DNA from: Azoarcus sp.
GTDB taxonomy: Bacteria > Pseudomonadota > Gammaproteobacteria > Burkholderiales > Rhodocyclaceae
Length of the DNA stretch: 11,718 nt
NCBI GenBank assembly: GCA_031258035.1
Contig: JAIRNL010000093.1
Location: forward strand, 1 to 11,718
Reading direction: 5' to 3'
How positions within the stretch are numbered: the stretch's first letter is position 1; each line of letters opens with the position of its first letter. The notes below the pieces were generated by a model. That model was not told the origin of the DNA. It made no database searches and saw only the letters and a list, made by a program, of their open reading frames with translations. Shown in pieces: positions 8,279-11,718 of this stretch. The position numbers and the translations under genes are program-made.

Positions 8279-8906
8279 CGGCGTTCCGAACTCCGGCAAC
8301 GAAAGCGGCGATCTTCGCCGCGTCCTTGATTCCTTTTGCAGCCTCTACCCCGCTGGACACATCGACCGCCCAGGGACGCACCCCGCGGACGGCCTCGCCC
8401 ACGTTGCCGGGATCGAGTCCGCCCGAAAGCGTCAGCGGACGGGCAAACCCGGCGGGGATCAGCGACCAGTCGAAGGTCTTGCCGCTGCCGCCGTAGCCCT
8501 CGGCGAACGCATCGACCAACAGACCGCGCGCGCCGGGGTGGAAGGCGGAGGATTTTAACAGATCGACTCCCGCGCGCATCCGTATCGCCTTGATCCAGGG
8601 CAGGCCGCGCGACGCGCACAAGGCCGCGCATCGGGCGTCGCTCTCGTCGCCGTGGAACTGGAGCAGCTGCAAGGGCACGCGATGCAGGGCCTCGGCGACG
8701 AAATCGGCCCGCGGATCGACGAACAGCCCCACCGCCGTCACGAAAGGCGGCAACAGCCTCGCAAGCTCCGCCGCCCGGTCGAAGGAGAGATGGCGCGGAC
8801 TGGGCGGATAAAAGACGAAGCCGACCGCGTCGACGCCCGCCTCGACCGCCGCGGCGACATCCTGTGGCCGGGTCAGGCCGCAAATCTTGATTCGGGTTCG
8901 GGGCAT
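8271..8906 (-). CDS. trpF: Phosphoribosylanthranilate isomerase
   Basis: Catalyses the Amadori rearrangement of N-(5'-phosphoribosyl)anthranilate to CdRP, the third step of tryptophan synthesis. It is a free-standing (betaalpha)8 enzyme of 211 residues, not fused to TrpC as in E. coli. The general-base cysteine is C9 in KICGLT and the likely general acid is D132 in LLVDA. Other family motifs are GFVFYPPSPR, LQFHGDE, GGSGKTFDW and the phosphate-binding DVSSGVE. The ATG at 8906 directly abuts the truA stop (zero gap), and the gene end overlaps trpB. trpE, trpG, trpD and trpC are absent from the window, so the pathway is split across the chromosome. Confidence 0.97.
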   Translation of the reverse strand: MPRTRIKICGLTRPQDVAAAVEAGVDAVGFVFYPPSPRHLSFDRAAELARLLPPFVTAVGLFVDPRADFVAEALHRVPLQLLQFHGDESDARCAALCASRGLPWIKAIRMRAGVDLLKSSAFHPGARGLLVDAFAEGYGGSGKTFDWSLIPAGFARPLTLSGGLDPGNVGEAVRGVRPWAVDVSSGVEAAKGIKDAAKIAAFVAGVRNADD

Positions 8907-9701
8907 TCAGGTCAAAGCCAGATCGGGGCGGACGATGATACGCCCCCCGCCGGGCAAGGGCCAACACGGGGGGTATGAAACAGCGCACAGGTAGAGCCCA
9001 TCCGGCGCGAAAGTCGGCGCGGCCCGGGCGCGGTCGCGGCTGGCCAACAGCTCGCCGATCCACGCCGGCGGCCGCGCGCCCCTGCCGACGCACACCAGCG
9101 CGCCGACGAGATTGCGCACCATGTGATGCAGGAAACCATTGGCGCGAAAATCGAACACGATCATGTTGCCGTCGCGCCTCACGCTGGCTTCGGAGACGAT
9201 CCGCACCGGCGTCTTCGCCTGGCAGGAGGCGGCGCGAAAAGCGGAAAAATCGCGTTCGCCGGGCAGGTACGCGGCGGCGGCGGCCATCCTGGCTTCGTCG
9301 AGCGGCAGGTGGAACCACCCGACCCGCCCAGCCAGCACCGCCGGGCGCACCGGCGCATTGAACAGCAGGTAGCGGTAGCCGCGCTCGCGGGCGCGGTAGC
9401 GGGCATGAAAGCTTTCGTCGACCTCCACCGCCCAGCGGATCGCCACCCCGGGCGGCAACCGGTTGTTGACGCCGCGCACCCAGGCCGTTTCCGGACGCCG
9501 GGCCGTGGTGTCGAAATGCGCGACCTGCGCCGTGGCATGCACGCCGGCATCGGTGCGTCCGGCCACCGCCGTCCGCACGGGTTCGCCGGCGATGGCGCCG
9601 AGCGCGCCCTCGACGGCGTCCTGCACCGTGCGTCCGTGCGGCTGGCTCTGCCAGCCTTCAAAAGCATCGCCCGCGTACTCGATGCCGAGCGCGACCCTCA
9701 C
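8907..9701 (-). CDS. truA: tRNA pseudouridine(38-40) synthase TruA
   Basis: Isomerises uridines 38, 39 and 40 in the anticodon arm of many tRNAs to pseudouridine. With the GTG at 9701 the product is 264 residues starting MRVALGIEYAGDAFEGWQ, the usual family N-terminus. The catalytic aspartate is D51 in AGRTDAGVHA; downstream are RYRARERGYRYLLFN and FHHMVRNLVGAL-like elements (read as FLHHMVRNLVGALV), both diagnostic for TruA. The frame is open up to a GTG at 9713, with others at 9710 and 9704. 9701 is preferred because it forms a GTGA overlap with the stop of the upstream membrane-protein gene and matches the family N-terminus. The start choice is moderately certain and the family assignment is firm. 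The truA-trpF adjacency is shared with Pseudomonas. Confidence 0.96.
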   Translation of the reverse strand: MRVALGIEYAGDAFEGWQSQPHGRTVQDAVEGALGAIAGEPVRTAVAGRTDAGVHATAQVAHFDTTARRPETAWVRGVNNRLPPGVAIRWAVEVDESFHARYRARERGYRYLLFNAPVRPAVLAGRVGWFHLPLDEARMAAAAAYLPGERDFSAFRAASCQAKTPVRIVSEASVRRDGNMIVFDFRANGFLHHMVRNLVGALVCVGRGARPPAWIGELLASRDRARAAPTFAPDGLYLCAVSYPPCWPLPGGGRIIVRPDLALT

Positions 9702-10300
9702 CACAGCCACCACCCCGCCAACAAAGTCGCGGCCAAAACCAGCAGCGCCGCGTCCATGACGCCCAGCCGCTCCCGCACCAGGCGCACGGTGGTGTCATCG
9801 CCTTCCGCAACGGGCGCCGAGAGCCAGTGCCGCCAATCGCGGCCGCTCCCGCGCGCCGCATCGACATAGCGCAACACCAGGAGCAGGCGCAGGGCAAGGC
9901 GCTCGGCAGAGACGCCCAGCGCGCCGCAAGGCCGAGCCAGCGCGTACAGGCCGCTCACGAGCCGATCGGGCGGCATGCGCGCGAGCAGGATGGCCACCCA
10001 GCAGACGACCGCGAGCAGGCGCCCGCCATGGACGAGCGCGAGCGCCAATCCTTCCCGGCTGGGACTGAGGCGCGGCCAGTCCATGAAAATGGCCTCGCCC
10101 GGCGTAAACCAGGCAAACAGCGCCAGGATCACCAGCAACAGCGCGCGCACCCTGGCCAGCAGCCGGATACAGCGCGCGCGCGCGAAGGCAAGCGCCGCGG
10201 TCAGGCTCAGTGCGACCCATATCGCAAGATGCCATCCGCCGGCCGCCTGCACGAGCAGCACCGCCATCATCCACAGGATCAGGATCAGGCCCGCGTTCAT
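9698..10300 (-). CDS. CbiQ/EcfT-like transmembrane protein, orphan
   Basis: A 200-residue, very hydrophobic protein with predicted membrane segments at about residues 4-20, 22-40, 50-66, 90-107 and 181-199. The stretch MPPDRLVSGLYALARPCGAL at 109-128 and the following GVSAERLALRLLLVLRYVDAARG (129-151) resemble the core of the T component (CbiQ/EcfT) of energy-coupling-factor transporters, including an Ala-Arg-Gly triplet like the coupling motif. The FTPGE at 65-69 and the EGL at 83-85 also fit. No ATPase (A) or substrate-binding (S) component is in the window, so what it would serve is unknown. The family call rests on my reading of motifs without a profile search. The spacing between LRY and ARG is shorter than I expect for a canonical T protein. 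The ATG at 10300 lacks a Shine-Dalgarno and follows a hairpin and T-tract. The stop overlaps truA (GTGA), implying cotranscription with truA. Confidence 0.72.
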   Translation of the reverse strand: MNAGLILILWMMAVLLVQAAGGWHLAIWVALSLTAALAFARARCIRLLARVRALLLVILALFAWFTPGEAIFMDWPRLSPSREGLALALVHGGRLLAVVCWVAILLARMPPDRLVSGLYALARPCGALGVSAERLALRLLLVLRYVDAARGSGRDWRHWLSAPVAEGDDTTVRLVRERLGVMDAALLVLAATLLAGWWLW

Positions 10301-10339
10301 GAAAAAGGAAGGCCGCCGCGGATGACATCCGGCGGCGGC
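10301..10339 (-). terminator. Terminator-like hairpin between fimV and the EcfT-like gene
   Basis: On the minus strand, arms GCCGCCGC (10339-10332) and GCGGCGGC (10319-10312) pair perfectly. After one bulged C, GGAT/ATCC extends the stem over a 3-nt loop. A C and then TTCCTTTTTC follow at once, ending at 10301 directly before the ATG at 10300. This is the form of a Rho-independent terminator for fimV. It could instead be an attenuator, or a hairpin that lowers translation of the next gene. Confidence 0.65.
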
Positions 10340-10370
10340 GCATCGTGGCTGGCTTTCGGGGCCCCGGCTC

Positions 10371-11718
10371 TCAGCTCAACTTCTCGATCATCGTCTGGGC
10401 GGTCGCCTTTTGCGTGGCGTTGCCTTCGGAGACGACTTCCCTGAGCAGTTCCAGCGCGCCTTCGGTGTCGCCCATATCCTCATAGGCGCGAGCCAGTTCG
10501 AGTTTGGTGTCGATTTCGCCCACATCGCCCGCTTCTTCCACGGGGGCCGACGCCTTGTTCCTGGTTCGGGGGGCGGAAGCCACCGCGACATCGCCGCCGG
10601 ATCCGGCATCGAGATCGAGGTCGAAATCGAGAGCGTGCGGATCGAAGCTGGTCTTTTCGAGATCGAGCGTCGCGGCGTCGGCGCGCGCATTGCCTCCCCG
10701 CACGGACGGCAAGATGACGGTCGCGGACGGGTCGTACCCGTTGTTGCCGCCATGGGCGTCCTGATCGAGATCGGGATCGAACCCGGCCGGCCTGGCCGCG
10801 GGACGCCTGGAGGCTGTACCGACGGCAGCGACGGCGGGACGCCTGGAGGCCGTGCCGACGGGCCGTCCGGTCTGGCTCTTCGCCGGGGCCGGGGCCGGTT
10901 TATCGAAATCGAAGTCGATGGCGCCGCCCACCGTCGGCTTCACGTCCAGGTCGAAATCGACCTCGCCGGCTTCGGTCACTGCCGCCTGTTTGGCTATATC
11001 GAAATGTGCGTTCGCGTCGCCGGCGACGATCCGCGTGGCCTGCAGGTCATCCCCCCGGCCCTTGGCCGCCACGGCATCCTTTGGCTGCCCGGTATGCGCC
11101 GGGGGAGACGCGGAAGCCGGCGAGGTGCCGAAATCCAGATCCGAGAGCGTCGGCCCGGCATTGTCCGCCGCCAGGTTCAGCCCGCCCGGCTCGCCAAACC
11201 CGGACGCCGACAGCGGCGCCATCTCATCGTCGCCCCCTCCCGCGCCGCTGTTGTAGAGCGGGTTGGAAGGATCGAGCTTGCGCCCCATCTGCGTCGCCTT
11301 TTCCCAATCGCGGCCCTGGCCCTGCGTGCGGGAATAAAGCTCGGTGGCCGTGGCCTCGAACTGGGCCAGATCCTGGCGCTGGGCATAAATCTCCAGGAGC
11401 TTGACGTATATCGCCCCGCGCTTGGGATCGGCCTTGAGGGCGTCGTTGAGGATTTCCTCGGCCTGGGTGTCGCGGCCATACGCCATGTAGACGTCGGCCT
11501 CGGCCACCGGATCGACGCCTTCGTTGGTGTCGATCGACAATCCGGTCTGGCTGAAATCGGTGTGGATGATGCTGCTGGCGCTGGTGTCCACGCTCTGGCC
11601 ACCGTTGTCCCCGAAGATCGAAGTGGCTTCGCTCGGGAACATGCTCGTATCCTGGGAAAGCGTGTCCAGCCCGCCTTCGGCGCGTTTGCGCTGCCAGGAA
11701 CGGAAACCGAAGAAGCCC
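10371..11718 (-). CDS. fimV: FimV family protein, C-terminal part (5' end outside window)
   Basis: The frame enters from the window edge and reads 448 residues to the TGA at 10371-10373. FimV is a large inner-membrane protein with a periplasmic LysM-containing N-terminus and a cytoplasmic C-terminus, needed in Pseudomonas for type IV pilus assembly, twitching and polar organisation; only the cytoplasmic part is visible. The first residues, GFFGFRSWQRKRAEGG, look like the end of the membrane anchor plus positive stop-transfer charges. A TPR-like segment follows at visible residues about 68-130 (VAEADVYMAYGRDTQAEEIL). A long acidic low-complexity linker carries FDFD/DFDLD units and a 12-residue tandem repeat. 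The last 47 residues (IDTKLELARAYEDMGDTEGA onward) match the conserved FimV C-terminal domain. Adjacency to truA is conserved in Pseudomonas. An internal ATG at 11642 is not the true start, since the frame is open and family-like upstream of it. Confidence 0.92.
   Translation of the reverse strand, partial: GFFGFRSWQRKRAEGGLDTLSQDTSMFPSEATSIFGDNGGQSVDTSASSIIHTDFSQTGLSIDTNEGVDPVAEADVYMAYGRDTQAEEILNDALKADPKRGAIYVKLLEIYAQRQDLAQFEATATELYSRTQGQGRDWEKATQMGRKLDPSNPLYNSGAGGGDDEMAPLSASGFGEPGGLNLAADNAGPTLSDLDFGTSPASASPPAHTGQPKDAVAAKGRGDDLQATRIVAGDANAHFDIAKQAAVTEAGEVDFDLDVKPTVGGAIDFDFDKPAPAPAKSQTGRPVGTASRRPAVAAVGTASRRPAARPAGFDPDLDQDAHGGNNGYDPSATVILPSVRGGNARADAATLDLEKTSFDPHALDFDLDLDAGSGGDVAVASAPRTRNKASAPVEEAGDVGEIDTKLELARAYEDMGDTEGALELLREVVSEGNATQKATAQTMIEKLS
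10798..10861 (-). repeat. 36-nt in-frame tandem repeat in the fimV linker
   Basis: Two 28-nt copies (10798-10825 and 10834-10861) start 36 nt apart and differ at two positions. They encode VGTASRRPAVAA followed by VGTASRRPAARP. The repeat keeps the reading frame and adds a basic Arg-Arg patch to an otherwise acidic linker. It looks like a recent duplication and its copy number may differ between strains. Confidence 0.85.

Larger units (their letters stand above)
1..10300 (-). other. Probable polycistronic unit from the EcfT-like gene through metZ
   Basis: Eleven genes run in the same direction with junctions of 4-nt overlap (ecfT-like/truA), 0 gap (truA/trpF), 8-nt overlap (trpF/trpB), 25-nt gap (trpB/trpA), 4-nt overlap (trpA/accD), 8-nt overlap (accD/folC), 4-nt overlap (folC/dedD-like), 9-nt gap (dedD-like/cvpA), 13-nt gap (cvpA/purF) and 1-nt overlap (purF/metZ). 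No terminator-like hairpin with a T-tract is seen at any junction. I recognise no promoter between them, though internal promoters inside coding sequence cannot be excluded. One long transcript is inferred, not shown. Confidence 0.7.

Noticed and set aside
6761..8329. Plus-strand open frame of 522 codons opposite trpA/trpB.
   Set aside because: It is the complement of two tryptophan synthase genes with intact catalytic residues. The translated product is His/Arg/Gly-rich with no domain, so it is a codon-bias shadow.
10357..10366. Perfect 10-bp palindrome CGGGGCCCCG just after the fimV stop.
   Set aside because: Short GC palindromes are common at this base composition. There is no second copy or known operator match, so it is not reported as a regulatory site.
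1..11718. Search for mobile elements, CRISPR arrays, tRNA/rRNA genes, riboswitches, toxin-antitoxin or defence genes.
   Set aside because: Nothing supportable was seen. The window is almost fully occupied by conserved core genes, with no gap above 70 nt, no direct-repeat arrays with spacers and no transposase or integrase motifs.

Overview
The window is a dense, GC-rich (roughly two-thirds G+C by eye) stretch of proteobacterial core chromosome. Every supported gene lies on the minus strand, so transcription runs from high to low coordinates. In that direction the order is fimV (3' part), a short gap with a terminator-like hairpin, a CbiQ/EcfT-like membrane protein, truA, trpF, trpB, trpA, accD, folC, a dedD-like SPOR gene, cvpA, purF and metZ (its last few codons lie beyond base 1). 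From memory of reference genomes, the fimV-truA-trpF-accD-folC-dedD-cvpA-purF-metZ order is that of Pseudomonas, and the variant with trpB and trpA inserted before accD is typical of Betaproteobacteria. I therefore infer a high-GC betaproteobacterium. Rhodocyclales or a relative is plausible, but the sequence alone does not settle genus or order.

Layout: 11718-10371 encodes the cytoplasmic C-terminal half of FimV, with a TPR-like segment, a long acidic low-complexity linker containing a 36-nt tandem repeat, and the conserved FimV C-terminal domain. 10370-10301 is a 70-nt gap with a GC-rich hairpin and T-tract that ends exactly at the next start codon. From 10300 to base 1 the eleven remaining genes are nearly contiguous. 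Most junctions overlap by 1-8 nt or abut (ecfT-like/truA, truA/trpF, trpF/trpB, trpA/accD, accD/folC, folC/dedD, purF/metZ), and the largest gap is 25 nt (trpB/trpA). This strongly suggests one polycistronic, translationally coupled unit.

Functionally the unit mixes tRNA pseudouridylation (truA), the last steps of tryptophan synthesis (trpF, trpB, trpA), the carboxyltransferase beta subunit that starts fatty-acid synthesis (accD), folate polyglutamylation (folC), a septal-ring SPOR protein (dedD-like), a membrane protein linked to purF (cvpA), the first committed step of purine synthesis (purF) and sulfhydrylation in methionine synthesis (metZ). Folate, purine and methionine metabolism share one-carbon chemistry; the rest look held together by growth-linked expression.

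I see no mobile elements, CRISPR arrays, RNA genes, phage remnants or defence systems. Catalytic residues of all the enzymes are present where they can be checked. The least ordinary items are the orphan EcfT-like gene, the hairpin directly before its start, and the repeat-bearing linker of FimV. I did not find evidence of an undescribed multi-gene system.
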